46,122 nucleotides of DNA from a marine gamma proteobacterium HTCC2148 (GTDB lineage: Bacteria; Pseudomonadota; Gammaproteobacteria; Pseudomonadales; Halieaceae). Below are positions 1 to 9,123 of the stretch, one piece after another. Every line of letters starts with the position of its first letter. Positions within the stretch are counted from its first letter, which is position 1. The notes under the pieces were generated by a model. The model made no database searches and was not told where the DNA came from. It saw nothing but the letters and a program-made list of their open reading frames with translations. The translations under genes were made by a program, and so were the position numbers. Location of the stretch: the NCBI GenBank assembly GCA_000156295.1, contig DS999240.1, forward strand, positions 14,784-60,905, written 5' to 3'.

Positions 1-3000
1 CCTCTGCCTCGCACCAGGTAAGACATGGTCTCACCCTGGGGCATGGGCGGATTGGAGTAAACCTCAAGCACCGGCTCGTCTAGACGCCCCTGCAGGCGCG
101 CACCAACCGTGACGTCATCTGCCCTGATCTCCCGTTCGGCCATGATATCCAGCTCCGGGTTGTCCGATGGGCCGGTAAAGGCAATTCTGCCGCGCCGAAC
201 CTGCAGCCGCTGGCGATAGGCCTCAAGTTCGCCAGCGATCACATTCAGGCTACCAAAAACCTGGGGCTCTTCTCCCGGAACCTGCGTCACGTGGAGTTCG
301 CCGCCCAGAGTTGCCCTGACCCCTTCTCCTTCAACTCGAAAGCGATCGCGAATGCGCAGCCAGATATCGACGCTGACATCGAATGGTGATTCGTTTTCAA
401 TTACATTGCCCAGCGTGTCTACGATAACCACTTCTCTGGACAGACCAACGCTGCCAACAGGCAGCTCCTTATGACGCAAAACACCCTCGTGGACACGCAC
501 TTCCCCACGTACATCCAGTAACCCCTGGGTGAGCACCAGGGTCAACTCTTCCGAAACCAGAATTTCGGAAGACGGCGGCATAAGGATTTGATGGTGATCG
601 CCACTCACTGCCAGCTCGACGCGCAGCTGCGGATGGGCAAGTACTTGCCCCTTTAATTCGACTTTTCCTCCACCGAGCAACCCAGAGCCAGAAATCACAG
701 CGCTCTGACCATTCAACGTCAGATCCAGGGCCAGTGCCTTCAATTGGGTAGGGTTGCTGACCAGCTCTACCTCAGCTTGCTCAAGGCGCAAACGACCCTG
801 CGCATTGGGTTCTGCGGGACTACCTGCCAGTGACAGTTTGCCAGTCAGCGAGCCAGCGAGCTGGGATATCTCGGGCAACCACGGCACAAGCGTCGCCAAT
901 TGCAGCTCAGTAAAGATCAGATCTCCGCTCAGGGGGCCCTGACTGCTGGTCGGGAGTATCACTGCGACACTCAAGACCTGCCTGCCCTCTCGTAACACTC
1001 TTGCGTCAAGCGCCAGTCCGGCACCCTGACGCTGCAATTCCAAATCGATTGCCTGCCAGGTCACATCAACTCGTTCGCCCTTTCCATAACGACGAGTCGT
1101 GCGAAGCTCCCGAGCTTTCAATGCACCCTCGAGGCTGAAGCTGGCTTCGGGTTCCCAAGCGATATCGACGGTCGATGAAAGATCGCCTTGAAGCTGCATA
1201 CCGTTAGGCAACAGTCCGTTGAAGGCTTTGATATCGCCTTGCAGACTAAGCTGCAGCGCGCCGCTGGCGCCCATTTCAGCGTCTTCACTGCACAGATCAA
1301 ATTCGCTGTGGCGCCAACAATGTGCATTCACATTAAAGATACCCTCCTCCACCCAGGCCAGAGCAACGGGCTCATTTAATCGCCAGGGCCCGGAACCCGT
1401 TTGCAATGTTGTGGGCTGCAACTCGCCTTGCCACTCCCCTTCTTTCCATCGGCCCGCGACTATTAACTGACCTGCGATATCTCCCTGGGTGGCCAGGCGC
1501 AAACGGTGACTGGCCAGCGTGCCTTTGAGTTCGGCTGATAAATCACTTAAACGGTAAGACTGGCTTTCAATCTGCGATGAGCGAATATCAGCTGAAATGC
1601 TATCCAGGGCTCCGTTGTAGTCCAGTGACAATTCGGCTGCGTCCATCACCACCTCGCCAAGCTTGAAATCCCTTGCTTCTCCAGACAATTGAATTCGCTC
1701 GCGATCAAAGCCGCCGGTGCCGCGCAACAATATCCGCCCGCGAGCACCAGTCACCCAGCGCCCCAAATCGTCTACCTTCAGGTTTAAATAGGCATCTCGC
1801 GCGTCATTTTGCAGAGCGCTGATATCCAACAGTGCTCCATTGAGTTCTATGCGTGTCTTTCCGGGTAACAGCCGAAGCCGCGAATCCAGCCCGGCAGAGC
1901 CCTGCGCGCTTGCCGCAAGACCGTTCACCTCTCCCGTGATATTCATCTCCTGCCAACTGACACTCCAGCCAGAGTTGTTCCCGCTTGCCAACAGCGCCAG
2001 CTCACCGTCCAAACGGCCCAACGCCTCGTTTGCTGGCGACGGCAGGTTGAAGCCTTCGCTTTCAACCCTTGTTTGCACCGACCATGTCTCAGCTATCTCT
2101 GCTACGCCGCTGGCAGTCAGCATACTGTCGGTGGATTCATCCCTAAGCGTAAGGGATTCGATCAGTAACCGGGGCGAGGCCCAACGACCCTTTGCCAAAA
2201 GAGCGAGCGACTGATAGCCCAGTCCCTCGAGCTGAGCTGAAAGTTCGATAGCCTGAGTATCCAAGGTGCCCTGCACCTGCATTTGCGCCGGACCAAGAAT
2301 TTGCGCCGACGCTAGCGCTCCCTCCAGCGCCAGCATTTCGCCCAAGGTTGAACCCTCAGGCCAATTCAGTTCAGCATCACCTTTGTGCGGCAACCCATTG
2401 CTCAGCAGATCTGCGTTCATCGACAACTTAAAGTCGGGTAAGCCTTCGGAATTCGCCGCAATCAATAACTCGCCTAAGTTGCCACGCAAAGACACATCCA
2501 GCGTGCGGCCCGCGACTATGACGGATTCTATTTGCTGCGGGATCGCCCACTCGCCCCTCAGGTTAATGGGCCAGGCGTCGTCAAACGTCAAAGTGCCACG
2601 TGTGGCAAATCGCCCTAAATCCGCTTCTGCAACCGCCAACTCATTTAGGGTAAGGTCATAGCCTTGCCACCGTCCGCTCAAAGCCACGTTGTCAAGAGAC
2701 TGCTCAATGTCGCCGATCTCTAATCGTGGTCGCATAAGGTTCAACTGCGACACAGACACATCCAGAGGGATGAAAATCTTGCTGGGATCAAAACCCGTGT
2801 ATTGGGAGTCATCCCTTTCGCTCGCGTCTACGTGCAGCACAGGCGCAGAAATATCCACCGACGCAATGACTAGCTTAGATGCAGACAGATTGAGCTCCGC
2901 GTTCATCAATGCTTGTCGCCAGCTACCGCCAGGCCAGTCAATAGCGGCAGCGCCCAGCACCAGCTTGTCTATCTTCACAGCAAAGGGGGACTGGAAAAAA

Positions 3001-3341
3001 ACCGGGTTCGCAGAAGCCTGTTCGCTGTCACTCGCCGAGATATCCAGCGTCAAAGACTCAACTTCAAGTGTGTTCAAACAGAAAGTACTAATCCAAAAGC
3101 AGTCCAGGTCAAGCTGCGTCTTGACTCGGTCCAGTTGCAACTCCACTCCATCGACCTCAATCTGCAATAGATCCAGATCAAGGTCTCCAAACAGGCTGCC
3201 CCCTGCATACTCAACGCGCAACAAACCGCTATCGTTCACCCACGCTGTGAGCAACCGCGTACCTGTCGCCGAGAACGGCAGCGCAATCACCATGCTCAGT
3301 GCCAACAGCAACACCGCCGCTATCCACGCGAGCGCCTTCAA
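1..3341 (-). CDS. tamB: TamB, translocation and assembly module inner-membrane subunit (3' end outside the window)
   Basis: This frame is open from about 3341 to the left edge, roughly 1,113 codons, and lacks its stop. The proposed start is TTG at 3341-3339, inside the tamA stop codon (TTGA overlap). The N terminus carries one hydrophobic anchor (LAWIAAVLLLALSMV) followed by a very long beta-rich repetitive stretch, as expected of the AsmA-like/DUF490 TamB fold that spans the periplasm. The visible end (PMPQGETMSYLVRGR) matches the start of the conserved TamB C-terminal domain, where a SYLxxGR-type motif is usual. TamB works with the outer-membrane protein TamA in envelope biogenesis, including autotransporter insertion and phospholipid traffic to the outer membrane. 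The gene directly follows tamA, the classical order. The non-ATG start is inferred from the overlap; the next in-frame ATG would remove the membrane anchor. Confidence 0.88.
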   Translation of the reverse strand, partial: MKALAWIAAVLLLALSMVIALPFSATGTRLLTAWVNDSGLLRVEYAGGSLFGDLDLDLLQIEVDGVELQLDRVKTQLDLDCFWISTFCLNTLEVESLTLDISASDSEQASANPVFFQSPFAVKIDKLVLGAAAIDWPGGSWRQALMNAELNLSASKLVIASVDISAPVLHVDASERDDSQYTGFDPSKIFIPLDVSVSQLNLMRPRLEIGDIEQSLDNVALSGRWQGYDLTLNELAVAEADLGRFATRGTLTFDDAWPINLRGEWAIPQQIESVIVAGRTLDVSLRGNLGELLIAANSEGLPDFKLSMNADLLSNGLPHKGDAELNWPEGSTLGEMLALEGALASAQILGPAQMQVQGTLDTQAIELSAQLEGLGYQSLALLAKGRWASPRLLIESLTLRDESTDSMLTASGVAEIAETWSVQTRVESEGFNLPSPANEALGRLDGELALLASGNNSGWSVSWQEMNITGEVNGLAASAQGSAGLDSRLRLLPGKTRIELNGALLDISALQNDARDAYLNLKVDDLGRWVTGARGRILLRGTGGFDRERIQLSGEARDFKLGEVVMDAAELSLDYNGALDSISADIRSSQIESQSYRLSDLSAELKGTLASHRLRLATQGDIAGQLIVAGRWKEGEWQGELQPTTLQTGSGPWRLNEPVALAWVEEGIFNVNAHCWRHSEFDLCSEDAEMGASGALQLSLQGDIKAFNGLLPNGMQLQGDLSSTVDIAWEPEASFSLEGALKARELRTTRRYGKGERVDVTWQAIDLELQRQGAGLALDARVLREGRQVLSVAVILPTSSQGPLSGDLIFTELQLATLVPWLPEISQLAGSLTGKLSLAGSPAEPNAQGRLRLEQAEVELVSNPTQLKALALDLTLNGQSAVISGSGLLGGGKVELKGQVLAHPQLRVELAVSGDHHQILMPPSSEILVSEELTLVLTQGLLDVRGEVRVHEGVLRHKELPVGSVGLSREVVIVDTLGNVIENESPFDVSVDIWLRIRDRFRVEGEGVRATLGGELHVTQVPGEEPQVFGSLNVIAGELEAYRQRLQVRRGRIAFTGPSDNPELDIMAEREIRADDVTVGARLQGRLDEPVLEVYSNPPMPQGETMSYLVRGR

Positions 3342-5095
3342 AACTCAGCACCAATGGCCAGATGAATACGCCAGGAGGGATCATCATCAGTCACCGGATT
3401 AGCAATATCCAGGCGGATGGCACCAACCTGGGTGACGTAATGGACCCCGAAACCAGCACCGACATTCCCCTCAAAATCACCTTCGTCGAAAGCGTCGCCG
3501 GCATCGACAAAAACTGCGCCCCGCCAGTTTTGCGTAAAGCTGTATTGATACTCAGCACTGCCCGTCAGAAGACGGTCGCCGCCAACAATCAAACTGACCG
3601 GATTTCCAGTGGCGTTCTCGACGGTGACCTCATTGCCGATTGATTGATAGCCATAGCCACGAATACTCTGGGCGCCACCGGCAAAGAAATTGAGCGATGG
3701 CGCTAGTTGGCCACGATCTGCATCTTCAACAAAAGCTGCACCAAGATTAGAACGTAATACAAAACGATGCTTCTCTCCCAGGCTATGAATCAAGCCAAAA
3801 TTTGCAGTCAACCTGACCAAATCAATGTCGGAGCCCACATTGGCTCCGCCTGCTTCCGCACGATACCAATGACTAAACCCGCTCGCGGGATTGACCAGCG
3901 AACCGCCGTGAAGTCGCTGGGACAGAGAAATGCCCGGCAACAAATAATCATTTTGACGATCAATGCCTTCAGAGTTCCATGCCTCATCCAGCCCTCGAAG
4001 CGAATAACTATAAATCCAGTCGCTCTTGCGCAACTCACGACGGATTCCAAGTTCCTTCTGGCGACTATCCAGGTCACCAAATTCGTTATCTTCCAGCCTC
4101 GCGGTGAACTGCACTACATCATCCAGAGGGTGAGACACGGGTATGCTATAAGTCAATCGCCCGCTGGGGTTAACGTCGGAATATTGAATGCGTGTTTCCT
4201 GTCGGTGACCATAGGCATTTAGTTTGGGCGTGCGCCAGGTAAACGAAAGTCGTTCACGCGTGTCTGTACTAAAGCCCGCGCCAAGGTCAAAACTGTGTTG
4301 CTTGGCGGGAAAGAGATTCAGTTCCAAAGGCACCTGACCATCGTCTACCATGTCAACTATGGGTCGCAGAATGACAGTGGAAAAGTAGCCGGTGCGCTGC
4401 AGCTGAATCTGAGTGTCGCGCAATTTTTTCTGATCGAAAGGCTCGCCTTGCTCAATTAGCAGTAAGGGAGACAACAGCGATTCGTGAATAATATCCTGAT
4501 CGTAGCTAATCGCGCCAAAATTGAACCGTTTGCCACTGTCGTAGAGCAAAGACACGTCAGCGACACCACTCACAGGCTCGACTTCGACGCGAGCCTGGGA
4601 AAACGCGCCTTCAAAATAGCCTCGCCTACGGGCTAGTGACGTCAGACTGCGACGAAAGCGGTCATAGACACCATGATTGAGGACATCACCGCCCTGCAGT
4701 GGCGACGTTTCAAGTAACTCTGCAAATGCGGGGTCATTAACTGCGTCACCCAGCAACCGAACATCCACCTGCCTCAGCAGAACGGGCTCCCCGGGCTCTA
4801 CGCTGATGACTAGAGACCAAGGTTCTTTGCTGCGAGTAAGTTCAAGTTCCACGCGAGCGCGGTAGTACCCTAGCGCTTGCAGGCTTTTTTCTACTTTTCG
4901 CTGTGCCGAATACAGATAATTAGCGCGAGCCTGGGAAGTTTCCGGAGAAACACCAAGCCAGGCGAGCGCATTATCGCGGGACTCGCCTTCCAGTCCGTTT
5001 AATTGAACATCGAGCATCTGCGCCGCCGCAAAAGGCGACAGGGCGAGCGAGGCAAGCAACAGCGCTGATTGAAATTGACGCGCCTGTTTAATCAA
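3338..5095 (-). CDS. tamA: TamA, Omp85-family outer membrane protein
   Basis: This 585-residue protein has a signal peptide (residues 1 to about 26, ending AAAQ), POTRA-type periplasmic domains in the N-terminal half, and an Omp85 beta-barrel in the C-terminal half ending in a terminal Phe (AIGAEF), the usual outer-membrane assembly signal. The barrel contains GGAQSIRGYGYQS, the conserved Omp85 motif with the lid-lock RGY. The length matches E. coli TamA. I chose TTG at 5095 because it overlaps the stop of the upstream methyltransferase (TTGA) and gives a normal signal peptide; an in-frame TTG at 5116 would add seven residues. It is co-directional and coupled with tamB downstream. TamA is the outer-membrane half of the TAM complex. 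Confidence 0.9.
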   Translation of the reverse strand: MIKQARQFQSALLLASLALSPFAAAQMLDVQLNGLEGESRDNALAWLGVSPETSQARANYLYSAQRKVEKSLQALGYYRARVELELTRSKEPWSLVISVEPGEPVLLRQVDVRLLGDAVNDPAFAELLETSPLQGGDVLNHGVYDRFRRSLTSLARRRGYFEGAFSQARVEVEPVSGVADVSLLYDSGKRFNFGAISYDQDIIHESLLSPLLLIEQGEPFDQKKLRDTQIQLQRTGYFSTVILRPIVDMVDDGQVPLELNLFPAKQHSFDLGAGFSTDTRERLSFTWRTPKLNAYGHRQETRIQYSDVNPSGRLTYSIPVSHPLDDVVQFTARLEDNEFGDLDSRQKELGIRRELRKSDWIYSYSLRGLDEAWNSEGIDRQNDYLLPGISLSQRLHGGSLVNPASGFSHWYRAEAGGANVGSDIDLVRLTANFGLIHSLGEKHRFVLRSNLGAAFVEDADRGQLAPSLNFFAGGAQSIRGYGYQSIGNEVTVENATGNPVSLIVGGDRLLTGSAEYQYSFTQNWRGAVFVDAGDAFDEGDFEGNVGAGFGVHYVTQVGAIRLDIANPVTDDDPSWRIHLAIGAEF

Positions 5096-5712
5096 ACTGC
5101 CCTTGCACCACCCCAATAATTATAGCCGGCGATTTTTGGCGTACCGGGCAGATATTGCGACTCCAGCGCCTCTATTGAGAAGCCACCCTGTGCTAACAAG
5201 CCAGGAATATCACGATTCAAATGGCAGCCGCCGGCAAGCTTGCCCCATAGGGCGTTCACCCTGTTTTGCCATTTAACGACCGAGGCGTCCGGCGCGATGC
5301 CATGTTCACAAAAAATCAGCTCTCCATCGGGCTTCAGCACCCTGGCCATACCCGCGAGTGCCGCTACCGGGTCCGGAATCGTACAGAGCGAGTAAGTCAC
5401 CAGCACGGTATCCACTGAATCATCATCCAGTGGAATCTGTTCCCCGGGTAAACCAATGAACTCGATATCGAAATCAAGATGAGCGGCCCGCTCTCCGGCC
5501 AGTTCCCAAGATTCTTCTGAAGGATCCAGACCAATTACTTTTTGTACCTTCGCTGAATCGTAGTACGGCAGGTTCAGGCCGGTACCGATGCCTATTTCCA
5601 GCACAGTACCCCTAGCCCTCGGCACCACTTTTTCACGCTGTTTCATCATTGGCTTGGCGCTGCAAGCGCAATTAATAAAACGAGGAAGAATATGTTTTTC
5701 GTATAAGCTCAT
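5092..5712 (-). CDS. Class I SAM-dependent methyltransferase, METTL7/phospholipid-methyltransferase-like
   Basis: This 206-residue protein has a Rossmann SAM-binding motif at residues 36-46 (TVLEIGIGTGL), an acidic residue closing the second strand (GLDPSEE) and a post-I region (DTVLVTYSLCTIPDP). The overall layout (MSLYEKHILPRFIN start, FCEHG in the middle) resembles small methyltransferases related to METTL7 and to bacterial phosphatidylethanolamine N-methyltransferases. The substrate cannot be told from sequence. The frame is open upstream for another 56 codons, but ATG 5712 has a good Shine-Dalgarno (AAAGGA about 8 nt away) and fits the family N terminus. It is the first gene of a leftward operon with tamA and tamB, with overlapping stop and start. 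That suggests an envelope-related role, which is an inference. Confidence 0.8.
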   Translation of the reverse strand: MSLYEKHILPRFINCACSAKPMMKQREKVVPRARGTVLEIGIGTGLNLPYYDSAKVQKVIGLDPSEESWELAGERAAHLDFDIEFIGLPGEQIPLDDDSVDTVLVTYSLCTIPDPVAALAGMARVLKPDGELIFCEHGIAPDASVVKWQNRVNALWGKLAGGCHLNRDIPGLLAQGGFSIEALESQYLPGTPKIAGYNYWGGARAV

Positions 5713-5737
5713 ATAAGGAGTTCCTTTCGTTCCGTTT

Positions 5738-5775
5738 ATTATAGTCAGATCAACTTCGCAAAAATACGCTAAAAT
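5738..5775. promoter_or_regulatory. Probable divergent promoter region between the methyltransferase-tam operon and pap
   Basis: Two sigma70-like -10 boxes lie back to back in the 101-bp gap. TATAAT on the minus strand at 5743-5738 would give a leader of about 20 nt before the methyltransferase ATG. TAAAAT on the plus strand at 5770-5775 would serve the phosphotransferase. Neither has a convincing -35 box. Confidence 0.35.
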
Positions 5776-5813
5776 AGCACTATCTGCTGCCAACGATGGA
5801 TTGCTATTTTTTA

Positions 5814-7274
5814 ATGTTCGACACGATTGAAGTGCACGCTCCAATGAACAAGTCCAGTTTCGAGAAACGCGCCCTGGCACTGCGTCAGCAACTGTTACAA
5901 AGTCAGTTTTCCCTTCAAGGCTCGAGGCACCCGGTGATCATTGTGCTCGCTGGTCTGGACGGTTCAGGCAAAGGAGTATTGGTACACCGCTTGAATGAGT
6001 GGATGGATCCCAGCGGCATAGATACCAACACTTATTGGGAGCATTCCGACGAAGAAGAGAGCAGACCCTACTTCTGGCGGTACTGGCAGAAGTTGCCGCC
6101 CAGGGGTCGGATAGGAATATTTCTTGGGTCCTGGTACACGCAGGCGACTCAAACACGACTGCTAGGCAATATTGTCGACGCGGAGTTCGAGCACACTTGC
6201 CGCAAGATACGTAATTTTGAGCGCCACCTTAGCGATGACGGCGCGGTGGTCATAAAAATTTGGCTGCACGTATCTGAGGCTACCCAACAACGTCAACTTG
6301 AGGAAAAGGCCCCCCGCAAACAGCAAATTCCTCGTGTCACCGAGCACCCCTATGAACTGCAAGGCAAGTACGACCAAACCCTCGCAATCTATGAAGAGCT
6401 TATTGAAAACACCCAAACCGAGCAGTGCCCCTGGCATATTGTTAATGGTGAGGATCGCTATCATCGAGAAATCAACGCGGGTGAAATCATTCGTGACGCC
6501 ATCAACAGCCGCTTGAACAACATAGCCCAGCTGACACAGGTGCCTGGGCTACCAGAGCCACATGATTTTTTGGCCAGCATCAACCTGGACGAAAGCCTGC
6601 AAAAGGATGAGTACAAGCGAGAGTTACGTAAATATCAGAGCCGGCTGCAAGACCTGGCCTGGATAGCTTATAACCAGAAAAAGTCGCTGGTGGCAGTGTT
6701 TGAAGGCTGGGATGGCGCAGGCAAGGGGTCTGCAATACGCAGGGTCACAGGCGCAATAGATCCCCGCCTTTACAAACTGGTACAAATTGCGGCGCCTAGT
6801 GATGAAGAACACGCCCGCCAATATTCCTGGCGCTTCTGGCGGCAACTTCAACGGGATGGCCGGGCTACCTTGTTCGATCGTTCCTGGTACGGTCGAGTCA
6901 TGGTCGAGCGTGTGGAGCAGTTTGCGGCAGAAGAAGAGTGGAAACGAGCCTATGGCGAAATCAACGATTTTGAACAGGAGCTCTCAGAACACGGTTCCGT
7001 CGTCGTCAAATTCTGGATTCATATCAGCAAGGAGGAACAGTTAGCGCGATTTAAAGACCGCGAGGAAGAGGCACACAAGCGCCATAAGATCACTGACGAG
7101 GACTGGCGTAATCGGGAAAAATGGCCAGCCTACGAAAAAGCGGTTAACCAGATGATCGAGCAAACTGATACCGAAGAAGCGCCTTGGGTGCTGGTGGCAG
7201 GGAACAACAAGTACTATGCTCGCATCAGGATTCTCAAAGCCCTTTGTAAGTCTCTGGAAAAAGCCCTTTCCTAA
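5814..7274 (+). CDS. pap: Polyphosphate:AMP phosphotransferase (two-domain PPK2 family)
   Basis: This 486-residue protein is built of two tandem PPK2 kinase domains, as in Pseudomonas and Acinetobacter PAP. It phosphorylates AMP to ADP using polyphosphate. The N-terminal domain has a Walker A motif at about residues 47-54 (GLDGSGKG). The C-terminal domain has a second one at about 298-305 (GWDGAGKG) followed by a lid-type motif FDRSWYGR. The equivalent N-domain position reads FLGSWYTQA, so it lacks the Asp-Arg pair; in this class the C-terminal domain carries the activity. I chose ATG 5814 (MFDTIEVH) because it matches the family N terminus; an ATG at 5796 would add six residues. It is transcribed divergently from the tam operon and appears monocistronic. 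Its cytosolic role is nucleotide and polyphosphate recycling. Confidence 0.9.
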   Translation: MFDTIEVHAPMNKSSFEKRALALRQQLLQSQFSLQGSRHPVIIVLAGLDGSGKGVLVHRLNEWMDPSGIDTNTYWEHSDEEESRPYFWRYWQKLPPRGRIGIFLGSWYTQATQTRLLGNIVDAEFEHTCRKIRNFERHLSDDGAVVIKIWLHVSEATQQRQLEEKAPRKQQIPRVTEHPYELQGKYDQTLAIYEELIENTQTEQCPWHIVNGEDRYHREINAGEIIRDAINSRLNNIAQLTQVPGLPEPHDFLASINLDESLQKDEYKRELRKYQSRLQDLAWIAYNQKKSLVAVFEGWDGAGKGSAIRRVTGAIDPRLYKLVQIAAPSDEEHARQYSWRFWRQLQRDGRATLFDRSWYGRVMVERVEQFAAEEEWKRAYGEINDFEQELSEHGSVVVKFWIHISKEEQLARFKDREEEAHKRHKITDEDWRNREKWPAYEKAVNQMIEQTDTEEAPWVLVAGNNKYYARIRILKALCKSLEKALS

Positions 7275-7293
7275 GCCGGCTTACACCCCCTCG

Positions 7294-8034
7294 CTATTGA
7301 TAAGCCTCAGCATCGAGGCGCCGCATCTCCGCCTCAATCCAGCGTTCGATCTCTTCCATTAGCTCGCCCGGCTCCCTGCCATCGGCATACACAGGCTGAC
7401 CAATAGAGACATCGATAATTCCTGGAATAAAGGAAAAAGACCGGCGCGGCCAGCAACGTGCAGAGGTGACGGCGATCGGAATGACGCAGGCTCCGGTAGC
7501 CACTGCCAGTCGCGATGCTCCCACCTTGTATGCACCTTTGGTTCCGCGTTCAGTGCGTGTTCCCTCAGGGAACATAATGATCCACTTCCCCTGATCCATT
7601 AATTCAAGCCCTTGCTCCGCCACCTTGGCCCAGGCTTCAGAGCGCTTGCTACGATCTATATGGACCATATTCAGGCAACCCATGCACCAGCCGAATACGG
7701 GTATGCGCAACAGTTCTTTCTTGAATACGTATGACAGCGGATGAGACGTCATGCTGGGAAAAAAGAAGGTTTCCCACGTGGATTGGTGCTTGGGGCAAAG
7801 GATCACCCTGCGCATGTCGTCGGCTGCGGGAAGATTTTCTTCTCCATGCAACCGATATTGAACACCGCCCACCAATCGTGCGGCTCCGATAACCCCTTTG
7901 AGCCAAGGCACTGCAAACCACCACCACAGCTTCTTATCGTCGAGAAACAATGAGCTCAGCACCAATGCCAGGCCCACTGGAATCACGGTAAGCACGATCC
8001 AGGTAAAAACCAGCAGCGAGCGTATGGCGTTCAT
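7294..8034 (-). CDS. PlsC-family 1-acyl-sn-glycerol-3-phosphate acyltransferase
   Basis: This 246-residue protein starts with a membrane segment (residues about 5-30, LLVFTWIVLTVIPVGLALVL). It has the acyltransferase motifs in order: KHQSTWETFF (motif I, with Glu where HX4D normally has Asp, a variant also seen in other proteobacterial PlsC-like proteins), IDRSKRSEA (motif II), FPEGTRTERGTKG (motif III) and VIPIAVTS (motif IV). The family transfers an acyl chain to lysophosphatidate at the inner membrane. The paralogue may instead be a secondary acyltransferase of unknown acceptor, so I leave the symbol empty. It is convergent with pap, 19 bp away, with no clear terminator between them. Confidence 0.85.
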   Translation of the reverse strand: MNAIRSLLVFTWIVLTVIPVGLALVLSSLFLDDKKLWWWFAVPWLKGVIGAARLVGGVQYRLHGEENLPAADDMRRVILCPKHQSTWETFFFPSMTSHPLSYVFKKELLRIPVFGWCMGCLNMVHIDRSKRSEAWAKVAEQGLELMDQGKWIIMFPEGTRTERGTKGAYKVGASRLAVATGACVIPIAVTSARCWPRRSFSFIPGIIDVSIGQPVYADGREPGELMEEIERWIEAEMRRLDAEAYQ

Positions 8035-8166
8035 TTAACATTCCCGAATTCACAGCTGTGCATTAAACCAGAGCTGGAGGTGGCTGAAAACAACACTTTC
8101 ACCCTCCCGTCTCCTTGCTCATCGCGTTACCATGTGTGGAGACCACGATAAACACGGGGAGTGCGC

Positions 8167-9123
8167 ATGGCAGAGGGGCTGAACAACTTGGGCAACGGTG
8201 CTTGGGCCTGGCTGGCTCACAGCAACAGCTGGGGCTGGAGTAATGCTGGACTTATTGCCGATGGCGAGGAGTCCTTACTGGTAGACACGCTCTACGATCT
8301 TCGGCTAACCAGCGAAATGCTCAAGCGCATGCGCGCCGCGGAGCCGCTGGCGAATAATATCGACACCCTGGTCAATACCCACGCTAATGGCGATCATTGT
8401 CATGGTAACGAGTTAGTGAGCGGTGCCCAGATTATTGCCTCCACAGCCTCGGCCGCCGAGATGGCGGAATTACCGCCAGAGGCTATGGCTGCCATCGTTG
8501 AGGCAGCGGCGGACATGGGCGCTGTTGGTCAGTACTTTCTCGCCTGTTTCGGGCAATTTCGCTTCGATGATATATGCCATACGCCACCGAATCGCACGTT
8601 TGAGGGCGAGCTTGCCCTGCAAGTTGGCGACAAACCAGTGCAGCTCATAGAAGTTGGCCCGGCACACACTCGCGGCGATGTGCTGGTGTATTCCCCCAGG
8701 GACCGCACAGTCTTCACTGGCGATATTCTATTCATAGAAGGCACCCCTGTTATGTGGCAAGGGCCAGTGGCTAACTGGATCAAGGCCTGTCAGCTCATCG
8801 AAGCAATGGATGTGGAGCATATCGTACCCGGGCACGGTCCATTGACCGACAAAGCCGGCGTTAGCAAAGTTCGCCACTACCTTGAGTATGTGCGCGATGA
8901 GGCGCGACAACGCTATGATTCGGGCATGGGCGCTTTTGAGGCTGCGCGCGACATCGAATTAAGCGAATACTCGTCCTGGTCGGACCCCGAGCGTATTGCG
9001 GTGAATGTCGACAGCTTGTACCGGGAGTTTTCGGGCGAGCAGACAATGACTGACATCTTCGAGTTGTTTGCGCGCATGGCCTCTTTGGCCGGCTTTGAAG
9101 AGCCTACCCAGCCCAGTGATTAG
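8167..9123 (+). CDS. Metallo-beta-lactamase-fold hydrolase with an Asn-substituted metal motif
   Basis: This 318-residue protein has the MBL fold signature at residues 72-77, reading H-A-N-G-D-H instead of HxHxDH, so the second metal His is Asn74. Other ligands are visible: His in GPAHTRGD, Asp in FTGDILF and His in PGHG. The fold hydrolyses thioesters, esters or similar substrates; the actual one is unknown. The THANGDHC variant is known to me from some family members, so the protein is probably functional, perhaps with one metal site. ATG 8167 is preferred over the in-frame GTG at 8161 because GGGGA sits about 8 nt before the ATG. The stop overlaps the start of the secreted peptidase downstream by 8 nt, so the two are translationally coupled. 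Confidence 0.8.
   Translation: MAEGLNNLGNGAWAWLAHSNSWGWSNAGLIADGEESLLVDTLYDLRLTSEMLKRMRAAEPLANNIDTLVNTHANGDHCHGNELVSGAQIIASTASAAEMAELPPEAMAAIVEAAADMGAVGQYFLACFGQFRFDDICHTPPNRTFEGELALQVGDKPVQLIEVGPAHTRGDVLVYSPRDRTVFTGDILFIEGTPVMWQGPVANWIKACQLIEAMDVEHIVPGHGPLTDKAGVSKVRHYLEYVRDEARQRYDSGMGAFEAARDIELSEYSSWSDPERIAVNVDSLYREFSGEQTMTDIFELFARMASLAGFEEPTQPSD

Noticed and set aside
2689-3402. 237-codon plus-strand open frame
   Set aside because: It lies antisense within tamB, is Ser/Arg-rich without a family pattern, and is a codon-usage shadow of the real gene.
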